A stretch of DNA of 64,000 nt from Methylobacter sp. BlB1 (GCF_015476545.1 NZ_JADMKV010000017.1:1-64000); one strand, 5' to 3'. Numbered from the stretch's first letter, positions 53,798 through 63,769 are shown. Program-made: numbers and translations. Notes: generated by a model not told the origin, from the sequence alone.

Positions 53798-55579
53798 GTG
53801 ACTTGCCCTTACCCCCGCCCTCAATTGGTACGTAAGCATTGGATGTCACTGAATGGTCCTTGGCGATTTATATTTGATGAAGAGCGCAAATTCCGGCAAC
53901 CATCAGATATCTCCGAATGGCCGCTGGAGATTCTGGTACCGTTCCCGCCGGAATCGAAAACCAGCGGTATTGGTGATCGCGGTTTTCACCCCGCCTGTTG
54001 GTATCAACGCGATTTCCATATCAAAACCGAAGACGGCCGCGTTCTGCTACACTTCGGCGCTGTCGACTATTTCTCCAAAGTGTGGGTCAACGGATGCCTG
54101 GTCGTCAGCCATGAAGGCGGCCATACGCCTTTTTTTGCCGACATCACGTTTGCATTAAATGAATCCGGCGACCAGACGGTGACCGTCTTTGTAGAAGATG
54201 ACCCGCATGAGCTGGCTAAGCCGCGCGGCAAGCAGGATTGGCAACTGGAGCCACATTCCATCTGGTATCCACGCACGACCGGCATCTGGCAGACCGTATG
54301 GCTAGAGCGCGTGGGCCGCAGTTATGTCAGCAAGATCCGCTGGACGCCTCACATGGAAGAATTCTCGATCGGCTTCGAAGCACGCGTCATAGGTGGCAAT
54401 ACGACTGGCCTGTCGGTAGAGGTCAAGTTACAGCATCAGGACCGCATACTGGCTTGGGATAGTTATCATGTCATAGATGGCGATGCGGATCGGCGTATTG
54501 TCCTGTCTGACCCCGGTATTGATGATTTTCGTAATGAGCTGCTGTGGAGTCCGGAGCGACCAACCCTGCTCGATGCCGAAATCCGCCTGAAGCGTGGCAA
54601 CGAGGTACTGGACGAATTTACCTCCTACACGGCATTGCGCTCGGTCAATATCCTGCGCGATCGTTTCATGTTGAACGGACGGCCATACTTTTTAAGGCTG
54701 GTGCTGGACCAAGGCTACTGGCCCGATACTTTGCTGACGGCACCTAATGACGATGCCTTACGGGCCGATATCGAATTGGCCAAAGCAATGGGCTTCAATG
54801 GCGTGCGCAAACACCAGAAGATCGAAGACCCGCGCTATCTTTACTGGGCCGACAGGCTGGGCCTGCTGGTCTGGGAAGAAATGCCTTCGGCTTATCAATT
54901 CACGCGCACGGCCATCAAGCGTTTGGTGCAGGAATGGACTGAGGTTATCGAACGCGACTTCAGCCACCCCTGTGTCATCGTATGGGTCCCGTTCAATGAA
55001 TCCTGGGGCGTGCCGGAACTGACTACGCTACAGGAACATCGCAGTGCCGTCGTCGCGCTTTATCATCTGACCAAAACCTTGGATGTAACCCGGCCGGTTA
55101 TCGGTAATGACGGTTGGGAAAGCAGCGCGACCGATATTCTCGGCATTCACGATTATGATTTCCGTCCGGATCATCTCAGAGTGCGCTATGGTGTCGAAGC
55201 AAACCCCGAAATGCTGTTCGACCGTCGGCGTCCTGGCGGACGCATTCTGACGCTGGACGGCTACCCGCATCGCGGTCAGCCGATTATGTTGACTGAATTT
55301 GGTGGTGTCGCCTATGCCAAATGTCCTCAACCCGGAGTGGAGCAGACCTGGGGCTACTCGGTCGCCCATAGCGACGAGGAGTTTATTCGAATGTATAAAG
55401 GTCTCATCGAAGTCATTACTGAGACATCATTGTTCAGCGGCTTCTGCTACACACAATTTACCGATACCTTTCAGGAAGCGAATGGTTTGCTGTGCGCGGA
55501 TCGCACGCCTAAGCTGCCGCTGGAAACTATTGCTGATATCACACGGATGTCCAGCACACATGTTCATGGAGGCGTCTGA
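53798..55579 (+). CDS. Glycoside hydrolase family 2 enzyme
   Basis: The frame opens at a TTG at 53762. I chose the GTG at 53798 because GGGAG lies 6-7 bp upstream. The 593-residue protein has the GH2 order: a sugar-binding jelly-roll (about residues 1-150, HPACWYQRDF, WVNGCLVVSHEGGHTPF), an immunoglobulin-like domain and a TIM barrel (KHQKIEDPRYLYWADRLGLL). The acid/base Glu is in VWVPFNESWGV and the nucleophile Glu in PIMLTEFGGVAY. No signal peptide, so it acts in the cytoplasm. Followed by galT after 2 bp, it probably supplies galactose from a beta-galactoside. Confidence 0.87.
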   Translation: MTCPYPRPQLVRKHWMSLNGPWRFIFDEERKFRQPSDISEWPLEILVPFPPESKTSGIGDRGFHPACWYQRDFHIKTEDGRVLLHFGAVDYFSKVWVNGCLVVSHEGGHTPFFADITFALNESGDQTVTVFVEDDPHELAKPRGKQDWQLEPHSIWYPRTTGIWQTVWLERVGRSYVSKIRWTPHMEEFSIGFEARVIGGNTTGLSVEVKLQHQDRILAWDSYHVIDGDADRRIVLSDPGIDDFRNELLWSPERPTLLDAEIRLKRGNEVLDEFTSYTALRSVNILRDRFMLNGRPYFLRLVLDQGYWPDTLLTAPNDDALRADIELAKAMGFNGVRKHQKIEDPRYLYWADRLGLLVWEEMPSAYQFTRTAIKRLVQEWTEVIERDFSHPCVIVWVPFNESWGVPELTTLQEHRSAVVALYHLTKTLDVTRPVIGNDGWESSATDILGIHDYDFRPDHLRVRYGVEANPEMLFDRRRPGGRILTLDGYPHRGQPIMLTEFGGVAYAKCPQPGVEQTWGYSVAHSDEEFIRMYKGLIEVITETSLFSGFCYTQFTDTFQEANGLLCADRTPKLPLETIADITRMSSTHVHGGV

Positions 55580-55581
55580 TC

Positions 55582-56682
55582 ATGTATATGCACGAACTAA
55601 CTAAGCCGGATGGCCGGCATCTCTGGCTGTACAGCCAGCATCCGATGGATGAACCGCCTCCAAGCGCTCCCAGCCCATTCCCGGAATCGCTGCAGGCTAA
55701 TCCGCATCTGCGCTGGCACCCGCTGCGCGGCGAATGGGTGACTTATGCCGCCTATCGGCAAGGGCGCACGTTCTTGCCGCCGCCTGAATATAACCCGCTG
55801 GCCGTCACTGTAAAGGCCGATAACCCGACTGAACTGCCGCCAGGCAAATGGCAAATCGCCGTCTTTGATAATCGCTTTCCATCCCTGAGTCTAGACGCGC
55901 ATTCAGCGCCTGACTTAGTCGTGCCGACACGCCCTGCAACCGGCAAATGTGAAGTCGTCGTGTTTACGCAAGACGCCCATTCCTCACTGGCTAAGCTGCC
56001 GCTCGCGCATATTGAGCTGTTGTTTCAGGTCTGGGCAGAGCGCACACAGCAATTGGGGCAACATCCTGATATTGCTTACGTGCTGCCGTTCGAGAACAAA
56101 GGCGCCGAAGTCGGGGTCACGCTGCATCATCCACATGGACAAATCTATGCCTATCCGATCGTACCTCCCGTACCTGCCCGCATGCTGCATGAAGAGCTCA
56201 GCCACTACCGGCTGCATGGCCGCAGCCTATTGTTCTCGTTGATCCAACAGGAACTGCATGAAGCGAGACGCATCCTGTACCAAGGCGAGCACGCGGTCGC
56301 TTTCGTACCGGTTTGCGCGCGTTACCCATATGAAGTCTGGGTTGCGCCGATCGAGCCTGTGCCCAGTTTTGCCAAGCTGAGTGATGTCCAAGGTGCTGAT
56401 CTCGCGCGTGCATTGAAAACCGTACTGATGAAATATGACGCCTTATGGCATCGGCCTTTTCCTTACATGATGGCCTGGTACCAGGCTCCGACCGATGATC
56501 AAGCCCACCCTGAAGCGCATCTGCACGCCGAGTTTTATCCCCCTTATCGCACGGCGGATAGATTGAAATACTTGGCCGGTACCGAATTGGCCGCCGGTCT
56601 GTTTGCCATGGATGTCCTGCCTGAAGATAAAGCGCGCGAACTTCAGAATATCGCCGTCGATATTGAGTGCATGCAACCATGA
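55582..56682 (+). CDS. galT: Galactose-1-phosphate uridylyltransferase
   Basis: GalT exchanges UMP between UDP-glucose and galactose-1-phosphate in the Leloir pathway. The 366-residue protein has the HIT-family catalytic His in TLHHPHGQIYAYPIVPP, an FDNRFPSLS motif and a C-terminal HAEFYPPYR. The length fits the family (about 350). It starts 2 bp after the GH2 stop and its own TGA overlaps the galK ATG (ATGA), so the operon is translationally coupled. Confidence 0.94.
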   Translation: MYMHELTKPDGRHLWLYSQHPMDEPPPSAPSPFPESLQANPHLRWHPLRGEWVTYAAYRQGRTFLPPPEYNPLAVTVKADNPTELPPGKWQIAVFDNRFPSLSLDAHSAPDLVVPTRPATGKCEVVVFTQDAHSSLAKLPLAHIELLFQVWAERTQQLGQHPDIAYVLPFENKGAEVGVTLHHPHGQIYAYPIVPPVPARMLHEELSHYRLHGRSLLFSLIQQELHEARRILYQGEHAVAFVPVCARYPYEVWVAPIEPVPSFAKLSDVQGADLARALKTVLMKYDALWHRPFPYMMAWYQAPTDDQAHPEAHLHAEFYPPYRTADRLKYLAGTELAAGLFAMDVLPEDKARELQNIAVDIECMQP

Positions 56683-57752
56683 AGACATTCGCCGCCATAT
56701 TTGGCACACATCCTACGGCCAGCGCCGAAGCGCCGGGACGCGTCAATTTGCTCGGTGAACATACTGATTACAACGATGGTTATGTGCTGCCGACGGCGAT
56801 CCCTCAATCCACGCACGTCCTACTGCGCCCTAACGAAGGCAATATTTTCAGGGTTTATGCGGCTAATTTGAACCAGTTTATAGAATTTAACATGGTTGCG
56901 ATGCCGGAGGAGCATTTTGGCCATTACATTTACGGCTGTCTGCGCCAAATCGAAGAGCTCGGGATCGATATACCGAAATTGGATATTTATATCTCATCCA
57001 ATGTCCCTATCGGCCTGGGTCTGTCTTCTAGTGCAGCTCTCGAGGTGGCAATGCTACGAGCTCTACGCGTGCTGCTTTCACTTTCACTGGACGATGTTCA
57101 GATTGCCCAACTCGCTCAACGTGCCGAAATAGACTATGCGGGCGTCAATTGCGGTCTGATGGACCAGATGGCGTCCAGCCTGGCCAGCGTGGGCTACATG
57201 CTATTCCTCGATATCCGCACATTGGAGCGCCAAAAGCTGCCGCTACCGGCTGGCGCGGAAATTCTGGTCCTCGATTCAGGCATCATACGCATGTTGGCGG
57301 GCAGCAAATACAACGAACGCCGCGCTGAATGCGAAGAGGCGGCAAGGTTATTGGGTGTACCCGCATTGCGCGACGTACTGGACCCGAGCCTGACCGATCC
57401 CTTGCCAGAGCCGTTATGCCGACGGGCCCGCCATGTCATCAACGAGAACAACCGCGTGCTGCGCGCGCGTGAAAACATCAGTGCCGAGAAATTTGGGCAA
57501 CTAATGAATGATTCGCATGAAAGCTTGCGCGACGATTACGAAGTTTCGATACCCGAGCTCGACGAGCTGGTGTCGATTCTGCGGTCCCAGGATGGCGTAT
57601 ATGGGGCACGGCTCACGGGTGCCGGCTTCGGCGGCGCCTGTGTTGCTTTATGCGAGCAAGGCGCTGCGCAGCATATTGGACTGGAAACCCTGAGGCTTTA
57701 CAACCAGGCCGGCCACAGCGGGCGAATGCTGGTTCCAAGACCGCCAACATAA
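56679..57752 (+). CDS. galK: Galactokinase
   Basis: GalK phosphorylates alpha-D-galactose at C1 with ATP. The ATG at 56679 overlaps the galT stop. The frame could begin at a GTG 12 bp earlier but that is not needed. The 357-residue GHMP kinase shows the galactokinase signature GRVNLLGEHTDYNDGYVLP, the ATP loop PIGLGLSSSAALEVAML, the catalytic Asp in NCGLMDQMAS and the third motif TGAGFGGACVAL. It is shorter than E. coli GalK (382) but complete. Confidence 0.95.
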   Translation: MKTFAAIFGTHPTASAEAPGRVNLLGEHTDYNDGYVLPTAIPQSTHVLLRPNEGNIFRVYAANLNQFIEFNMVAMPEEHFGHYIYGCLRQIEELGIDIPKLDIYISSNVPIGLGLSSSAALEVAMLRALRVLLSLSLDDVQIAQLAQRAEIDYAGVNCGLMDQMASSLASVGYMLFLDIRTLERQKLPLPAGAEILVLDSGIIRMLAGSKYNERRAECEEAARLLGVPALRDVLDPSLTDPLPEPLCRRARHVINENNRVLRARENISAEKFGQLMNDSHESLRDDYEVSIPELDELVSILRSQDGVYGARLTGAGFGGACVALCEQGAAQHIGLETLRLYNQAGHSGRMLVPRPPT

Positions 57753-57756
57753 CCAT

Positions 57757-58821
57757 ATGCCCGCTACGAAACAGCGTATCGGTTCTACTCATGACGGCCA
57801 CACCGTTGATTGCTACACGTTGACCAATGAGAGCGGCATGACTGCAAAGATCATGACCTATGGCGGCATTCTGTTATCGCTGCACGTACCCGACCGGCAA
57901 GGCCGCCTCGAAGATGTTGTGCTAGGCTTCGATACACTGGAACCTTATCTGGGCGAGCATCCTTATTTCGGCGCACTTATCGGCCGCTATGCCAACCGCA
58001 TTGCCCGGGGGCATTTTCGCCTGAACAACGTGGACTATCAATTGGCCTGCAACAATGGCCTTAATCATCTACATGGAGGCCTGATGGGATTCGACCGGCG
58101 CATATGGCATGCGCGACTATCTGGGCCAGAGGCAGAACCGCGACTGGTATTGAGCTACCTGAGTTCGGAAGGCGAAGAAGGCTATCCCGGCAATCTGCAG
58201 GTCGAAGTGACTTATACGCTGACCGTGCGCGATGAGTTGCGGCTCGACTACCGGGCCAAAACTGATATGCCCACCATCATCAATCTGACCAATCACACTT
58301 ACTTTAATCTGGCAGGATACGGTACGGTGCTGAACCATCAGCTGCGCCTGTTGGCTGATCGCTTTCTGCCGGTCGATGACATGCTGATTCCTACCGGCGA
58401 ACAGGCCTCTGTAGCCGGTACTGTAATGGATTTCCGGCAATTAACGCCCATAGGCTCACGCCTGCAATCAGGCGATGAACAATTGCGCCGAGCAGAAGGC
58501 GGTTACGACCATAACTGGATAGTGGCGAGAAAATCCGAAGGCTGCGAACTTGCCGCTGAAGTTGTGGAGCCGTTGAGTGGCCGGCACATGAGTGTTTACA
58601 CCACGCAGCCCGGTATTCAGTTTTACAGTGGCAATTTTCTTGATGGCCGACTGCGGGGCAAAGGCGGCCGGTTTTATGAAAAACATGCCGGCTTCTGTCT
58701 TGAAACCCAACATTTTCCTGACTCGCCCAATCATCCTGCATTTCCCTCGACACAGTTGCAGCCGGCCGATAACTACCATCACTCAACCATCTACCGGTTT
58801 GATGCCGGGCTGCGGCCATAG
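57757..58821 (+). CDS. galM: Aldose 1-epimerase (mutarotase)
   Basis: GalM interconverts the anomers of galactose and feeds the alpha form to galactokinase. The 354-residue protein has YANRIARGHF, NGLNHLHGGLMGFDRR with a catalytic His region, NLTNHTYFNLAG with the second His, and GFCLETQHFPDSPNHPAFP with the catalytic Glu. It begins 4 bp after galK and ends the operon. No galE is present in the window, so UDP-galactose epimerisation must be supplied from elsewhere. Confidence 0.94.
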   Translation: MPATKQRIGSTHDGHTVDCYTLTNESGMTAKIMTYGGILLSLHVPDRQGRLEDVVLGFDTLEPYLGEHPYFGALIGRYANRIARGHFRLNNVDYQLACNNGLNHLHGGLMGFDRRIWHARLSGPEAEPRLVLSYLSSEGEEGYPGNLQVEVTYTLTVRDELRLDYRAKTDMPTIINLTNHTYFNLAGYGTVLNHQLRLLADRFLPVDDMLIPTGEQASVAGTVMDFRQLTPIGSRLQSGDEQLRRAEGGYDHNWIVARKSEGCELAAEVVEPLSGRHMSVYTTQPGIQFYSGNFLDGRLRGKGGRFYEKHAGFCLETQHFPDSPNHPAFPSTQLQPADNYHHSTIYRFDAGLRP

Positions 58822-58959
58822 TGTTTTTCCGTCAACACAATGGCGCCTTATCCGCACGGGCCGGTTTCTATATTAACGGTGGATAAGCTCTAAAATAAGA
58901 TCAAACCCGGCGCTGACAGACCTTATTGGTGCAAAAACAGAGACATTGCGCCTTACTGA

Positions 58960-59136
58960 TGCACTCAATTCGCTGTTGTCCATCCGCCCGAAAAAGGCAT
59001 TCATACCTTTCTTATTGCCTGCCGGGACTTGCCTGACAAGGCTTGGGGCAATTTTCATGACTATGATCCAGTTTATGGCATGCCTATTGCAGAGATATCA
59101 ATGTCTAGACAAAAACTCGGAACCTACTGTCATTAA
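58960..59136 (+). pseudogene. Possible remnant coding frame in the galM downstream gap
   Basis: The 384-bp gap (58822-59205) contains an open frame of 58 codons with no ATG near its start, ending in TAA. Its translation (including HPPEKGIHTFLIACRDLPDK and FHDYDPVYGMPIAEISMS) looks protein-like in composition, unlike the surrounding frames. It may be the end of a truncated gene. No family is recognised and chance is possible. Confidence 0.25.
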
Positions 59137-59205
59137 AGGTTAATAAATTTTATTTAAGCTGCTGGCTGTAGATTGTTATATCCCTTAAATCACAAGGTGA
59201 AGTCG

Positions 59206-60225
59206 ATGTCACATTTAAACGCATTTTTTGAACCCATCATAACGCGGGCTGCGCTGACATCCGGAGAACTGGCTGTAACGGCGCTGCTTGTGTTTTTCGT
59301 CGTGCTGGCAACAGTTGAAGCACGCATTCCTAAAATCCAAAACCCTGCGTCAGGTAAACGCCGGTCTATTAAGGCCAATGTCAATTTGTTCTTTTTTAAC
59401 AGCATCGCGCTTTCGCTGTTGCCGGTTTCGTCCCTGTTGCTGCTGGCCGAACAATACTCAGGCAATGGGCTGCTGAGCTATATTGCCGATCCCATATGGA
59501 AAGCCATCGTGTCATTTTTAGCGTTCGACCTGATGTATTATCTCTGGCATAAAGCCAGCCACAATTTTGATTGTCTGTGGATATTCCACAGAGTCCATCA
59601 CAGCGACCCCTATTTAAATGTCTCGACGGCATTTCGCGTGCACTTTGTGGAACTATTGATCATTACGGCACTGAAAGCAGTTTACATCGTGATGCTGGGC
59701 GCGGACAAAACCATCGTGCTGATTAATGAGACTATCGCGGCGCTGTTCGTCATGTTCCATCATACGAATATTGCATTCCCGGGCGAAAAACTGCTGGGCC
59801 GAATTATTGTCGTGCCCTGCCTGCACCGGGTTCATCATTCAACCGAGCGCCATGAGCATGACCGCAACTACGGCTCAGTGCTGTCGGTGTGGGACCGCCT
59901 GTTCGGCACTTGTGCGGAATTGGAACCTGTCAAGGTCGGCATCAAAAACAGTGCGCCAGAAGACCTGCTGGGCCTTTTGAAGCTGGGCTTTACTGATGCC
60001 TCTGTCCCGGCAGCGCCTGTCCCTGAACATATCAAACCGATGATCGCCGAGGCAGCCTATTTCAAGGCCAAAAAACGCGGCTTTTCTCCCGGTCATGAGC
60101 TTCGTGACTGGCTGGAAGCGGAAAGAGAAATCATCAGGTTCATTTGTAAGGGCCGTCTTCAGAGAAAGGCGATGCCTAAACAGAAAATACTCAATCCCAG
60201 ACTGATACTATCGCGCTATGTTTGA
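59206..60225 (+). CDS. Sterol desaturase/fatty acid hydroxylase-family membrane enzyme
   Basis: The start at 59206 (MSHLNAFFEPII) has AAGGTG upstream. The longer frame at 59173 lacks it. The 339-residue protein has four or so transmembrane helices and the di-iron His motifs of the family: HKASH, HRVHHSD and HRVHHSTERHEHD. Such enzymes hydroxylate or desaturate sterols, hopanoids or fatty acids. A lipid substrate is likely, but which one is not evident. It is monocistronic and convergent with the O-antigen-ligase-like gene. Confidence 0.87.
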   Translation: MSHLNAFFEPIITRAALTSGELAVTALLVFFVVLATVEARIPKIQNPASGKRRSIKANVNLFFFNSIALSLLPVSSLLLLAEQYSGNGLLSYIADPIWKAIVSFLAFDLMYYLWHKASHNFDCLWIFHRVHHSDPYLNVSTAFRVHFVELLIITALKAVYIVMLGADKTIVLINETIAALFVMFHHTNIAFPGEKLLGRIIVVPCLHRVHHSTERHEHDRNYGSVLSVWDRLFGTCAELEPVKVGIKNSAPEDLLGLLKLGFTDASVPAAPVPEHIKPMIAEAAYFKAKKRGFSPGHELRDWLEAEREIIRFICKGRLQRKAMPKQKILNPRLILSRYV

Positions 60226-60251
60226 GCATCAGATTTGGCATAATTCTCTCC

Positions 60252-60284
60252 GGCCGGGCTTGCGGAAGCGTAGCGGACCCGGCC
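60252..60284. terminator. Hairpin between convergent genes
   Basis: GGCCGGG (60252-60258) and CCCGGCC (60278-60284) form a perfect stem with a GC-rich inner loop that has further pairing. It overlaps the stop of the minus-strand gene and probably acts in both directions. No clear T-run. Confidence 0.5.
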
Positions 60285-61660
60285 TATCTTCTGATCACGG
60301 TACGGGGCTGAGCGGAAGAACTAAAAGACTGCGCGCAAGCCACTCCCATTAATAATGCATAAACATAAGGAATGGCTGGAACTTGCATGCTGAAGTCAAC
60401 CAATGAATGCACCCCAATCAAAACCGTGGCAGCAACACCGATTGCCGAATAAATCATATCTCTCTTTCTCATCAGAAAGCCTTTAAGGCAGAGCCACGTG
60501 ATTTTTAAAAAACCATAAAACAACGCCAGCGCTGCCGGGAAACCGAGTTCGAAAACGGTTTCCAGATACGTGTTATGGGCATAGTCATGAATCAGCGGAG
60601 CCGCCTCGATCCCGCCGATATCCATGCTCTGGTACAATTGAAAAGCCTCCTCATAACTGCCCAATCCGAAACCCGCCCAGGGATTGCCGGTAATAGCATT
60701 CCAGGTCAAACCGTAAACAGTCGTTCTGATTTTACTTTCTTCATCCAGACGTCCGAAACGATCAAGCAAGGCATCGCTGCTGACGAAAAAAGCAAGCGCT
60801 CCCAACACGACCAGAGAACCAAAGATAATCAATGTGTTTTTATTACGGGTACGGGGATTGATATAAAACAGTATCAAAAAAACTGACAAGGCCAGACTGA
60901 AACTTAAGAAACCGCCACGCGAATGCGACAGGATTAATGCCGAACTGATGGTGAAAAAAGCCAGTAAAGGCAACCATGCCTGTGTAATCAGATCCTCAAT
61001 AAAGCGCTGCCTGTCGAAATTACTGGCCAGATTATAGTCCGCCAATGTTTCCATGCGTTCACTCAGCAAGGCCAGCGAGCAAAGCAGCGTTAACCCCGCA
61101 AAGGTCGCAAAATGATTTCTATTGATAAAAGTCGAGGATACAGAATCGGCATAGGGCCTTTCGTGCCAGAGAACCACTTTGAAATCGCCCAGCTGAACGA
61201 TCAAGCCATATGCCGAGTAAACAAAACCGGCTGCCATCAAGCCATAAAAAGCGGATCTGGCCTTCTGTCGATCCTGGCCGTAGCATAATGCCAACCAAAA
61301 CACTAACGCGTAGCTTAACAGGCGCATGACTGAAGTTATCGTATCAGCCGGATTCAAAGAAATGGCTCCGGAAGAAAAGTTCAACAGTTCATTTCGCACC
61401 TGCCATAGCGGATGAAGCCACTCGTCGGTTGTTTGTATCCAAGCCCAGCATAGTGCGGCAAAAAACAATATTGCCGCATCGCCGACCGAACCCCAATGCT
61501 GAAAAAAAGGAGTTTGCCGCTTCCTGACAAAAAACTGTACAGCCCAGGCCATGGCCAACAGCGCTATCAACAGTGAGCATAAACTCCATGACCAGGGTCG
61601 ATTGGCTCCGTAAGGCAGAGGAGACAAAAATACAACAGCCAACAAACTATAAAAGATCAT
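60284..61660 (-). CDS. O-antigen ligase/polymerase-family (Wzy-like) membrane protein
   Basis: The 458-residue protein has ten to twelve transmembrane helices and a large periplasmic loop (about residues 320-375) with NAITGNPWAGFGLGSYEEAF and HDYAHNTYLETVFELGFPAA, the Wzy_C/WaaL pattern with a conserved His. Such proteins polymerise or ligate surface polysaccharide on the periplasmic side. It lies 10 bp downstream of the WecA-like fusion gene on the same strand, so both belong to one polysaccharide operon. Confidence 0.87.
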   Translation of the reverse strand: MIFYSLLAVVFLSPLPYGANRPWSWSLCSLLIALLAMAWAVQFFVRKRQTPFFQHWGSVGDAAILFFAALCWAWIQTTDEWLHPLWQVRNELLNFSSGAISLNPADTITSVMRLLSYALVFWLALCYGQDRQKARSAFYGLMAAGFVYSAYGLIVQLGDFKVVLWHERPYADSVSSTFINRNHFATFAGLTLLCSLALLSERMETLADYNLASNFDRQRFIEDLITQAWLPLLAFFTISSALILSHSRGGFLSFSLALSVFLILFYINPRTRNKNTLIIFGSLVVLGALAFFVSSDALLDRFGRLDEESKIRTTVYGLTWNAITGNPWAGFGLGSYEEAFQLYQSMDIGGIEAAPLIHDYAHNTYLETVFELGFPAALALFYGFLKITWLCLKGFLMRKRDMIYSAIGVAATVLIGVHSLVDFSMQVPAIPYVYALLMGVACAQSFSSSAQPRTVIRR

Positions 61661-61670
61661 TGTTGCTCAC

Positions 61671-63527
61671 CTAGTGAACGCCGACGGTATAAGCGCGCCA
61701 TTCCATTAATTTGATCTTATGCTGATCAGCAATTTGTTTTAATTTGGATAATTTATCGGTTGAGATAGGCGTCGTCAGTACGACTTCATCGATATTATGT
61801 TTTGAAACCAGTTCCTTGAAATCGTTTAACTCACCCAATACGGCTTTTCCGTAAATATATTTTTCCTTTAACAGGCTATTGTCATCGATAAAACCGATCA
61901 CATTAACAGAGCCCAGCTCAACGCCATGATTTAAGTGACGCTCACGCATGTACAAACCGCCATGCGTACCGGCGCCATAAACCAGTACATTGCGTTTATC
62001 ATGTTTATGGCTAGCAACGCACCATTCCCTGATGATTTGATGGAGAGTCCGTATGCCGATCACGCCTAGCAAAGAAAACAAGCAAAACAACAACAGTTGA
62101 TTAAATGTAGAAATGCTTGCATTGCTGGTCAGCAAACAAATCAATGACCAACTGATGCTGCAACCGACAACTATGGCCAGCATCAAGGTCAAATAATCCC
62201 TGAAGAAACTGTTCCGCCAAATCTTGATATAAGCCTTGGATATAAACAGCGATAAAAGAACGGGCAGCACCCATAAAGGCAAACGAAACGCCCACTCGCT
62301 TACATTATGAAAAGGCTGCTGACCCGATAGCGCAATGACGCCTGCCAGCCAAGCGGAAAACGATATCCACGACAAATCGAACAACGGATAAAAAACCAGC
62401 ATGAAGCGTGTGAGTTGAGGTTTGTCGTTGGATCGGGCCAATAATTTGCTCGTCTCCCATAACTCGATCTGCAGCACATATTTAACAAGCAGATAAGCAG
62501 CGGAGATAAAAACAATCAAAAACAATCCGCTGGCAACTTCTTGAGCGATGACATAGAACAACCCCAAACCGACGATCAGCATATTAACCGCGTATAAAAC
62601 CAGCGCGACATGGTGCTGCTTAAGGCCGTAATCGAGCAGCCTGTGATGCAAATGCTCTTTATCGGGCTGCATGATCTTAACGCCAGGCTGGCCGTCTCGA
62701 TCAGCCAGTATTTTACGGATTGAACGCCGCCAGATGGCCAGCAACGTATCGGTAATGGGAATGCCGGCAATAAAAAAAGGCACGGCTAAAATGACAAAGA
62801 AAGAGCCCTTGCCGCCCGCATGCAAACTGACACTGGCCAAAGCAAAGCCCAGGAACATGCTGCCGGTATCACCCAGGAAAACCTTGGCCGGAAAAAAGTT
62901 GTAACGAAGAAATCCTACGCAGCCTCCAGCCAAAGCCAGGCAAATCATTGCATCCCCAGGCACTCCCCGGAACAGAAAAACAGCCGCCAGCCCTACGCTG
63001 GAAATCATCGCCAGACCCGAGCATAAGCCGTCTAATCCATCTATTAAATTAAATGCGTTGACTATGCCCAGCGTCCAGATCAAGACAAAAATCAAACCGC
63101 CCCAAAATCCAAAATCAAAGCCCAACAAGTTAAACTGGTAGCCCGATAATAAATAAAGTGAAACAGTCGCCAGCGCCTGTCCTGCCAACTTGCTTACAGG
63201 CGACATGCCCTGGTAGTCATCGACCAAACCGACAACCAGTAAAATAGCCGAGGAGATAAAAAAAGCGTGCCACCAATTGATGCCCAGCCGGCCGGCAAAG
63301 TCCGGCCAGAGATAATGATACAGCGCGTAACAAGCGAGATTGAATCCAACAAAAACTACAAACCCGCCGCCTAAGGGTGTGACTTTTTTATGAATACAAC
63401 GCTCATTGGGAACATCCATTAAGCCGACATGCGGAGCCAACTTTATAAAGAGCGGAGTCAGCAAGATGACAACTGCGGCAGATATACCAAATACTGCCCA
63501 ATATTCGAACAAATAATCAGATAGCAT
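61671..63527 (-). CDS. WecA-like glycosyl-1-phosphate transferase fused to a CapD-type N-terminal half
   Basis: The N-terminal part (residues about 1-350) is a polytopic undecaprenyl-phosphate sugar-1-phosphate transferase. It shows VGLVDDYQGMSP, FNLIDGLDGLCSG, FLGDTGSMFLGF and the HLHHRLL cytoplasmic His motif. The C-terminal part (about 360-618) has four more transmembrane helices and a Rossmann segment (RNVLVYGAGTHGGLYMRERH, VIGFIDDN, EVVLTTPI), like the N-terminal half of CapD/FlaA1-type sugar-nucleotide dehydratases but without the dehydratase domain. It should start lipid-linked polysaccharide assembly. The role of the extra half is unknown. Confidence 0.85.
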   Translation of the reverse strand: MLSDYLFEYWAVFGISAAVVILLTPLFIKLAPHVGLMDVPNERCIHKKVTPLGGGFVVFVGFNLACYALYHYLWPDFAGRLGINWWHAFFISSAILLVVGLVDDYQGMSPVSKLAGQALATVSLYLLSGYQFNLLGFDFGFWGGLIFVLIWTLGIVNAFNLIDGLDGLCSGLAMISSVGLAAVFLFRGVPGDAMICLALAGGCVGFLRYNFFPAKVFLGDTGSMFLGFALASVSLHAGGKGSFFVILAVPFFIAGIPITDTLLAIWRRSIRKILADRDGQPGVKIMQPDKEHLHHRLLDYGLKQHHVALVLYAVNMLIVGLGLFYVIAQEVASGLFLIVFISAAYLLVKYVLQIELWETSKLLARSNDKPQLTRFMLVFYPLFDLSWISFSAWLAGVIALSGQQPFHNVSEWAFRLPLWVLPVLLSLFISKAYIKIWRNSFFRDYLTLMLAIVVGCSISWSLICLLTSNASISTFNQLLLFCLFSLLGVIGIRTLHQIIREWCVASHKHDKRNVLVYGAGTHGGLYMRERHLNHGVELGSVNVIGFIDDNSLLKEKYIYGKAVLGELNDFKELVSKHNIDEVVLTTPISTDKLSKLKQIADQHKIKLMEWRAYTVGVH

Positions 63528-63769
63528 TTATGTGTAATCCTTTAAGTCAAAAAGTACGATGAGTATATGAACAACAATATCTACATAAAAAGTCAGCCGG
63601 ATCACTGATTGAGAATGGTTTCGCTTTTATCTTTTAAGGCAAGCCCTCTTCTTTGCATTTATCGAATTCAACTTAAATTTTTTGAGATTGAATGCCGTAG
63701 CGCTCTTCCCTGACTGTTGCGGCTTATTTGTAATGACATGAACTCAGGCAACTCATCCATTCTTAGCAA

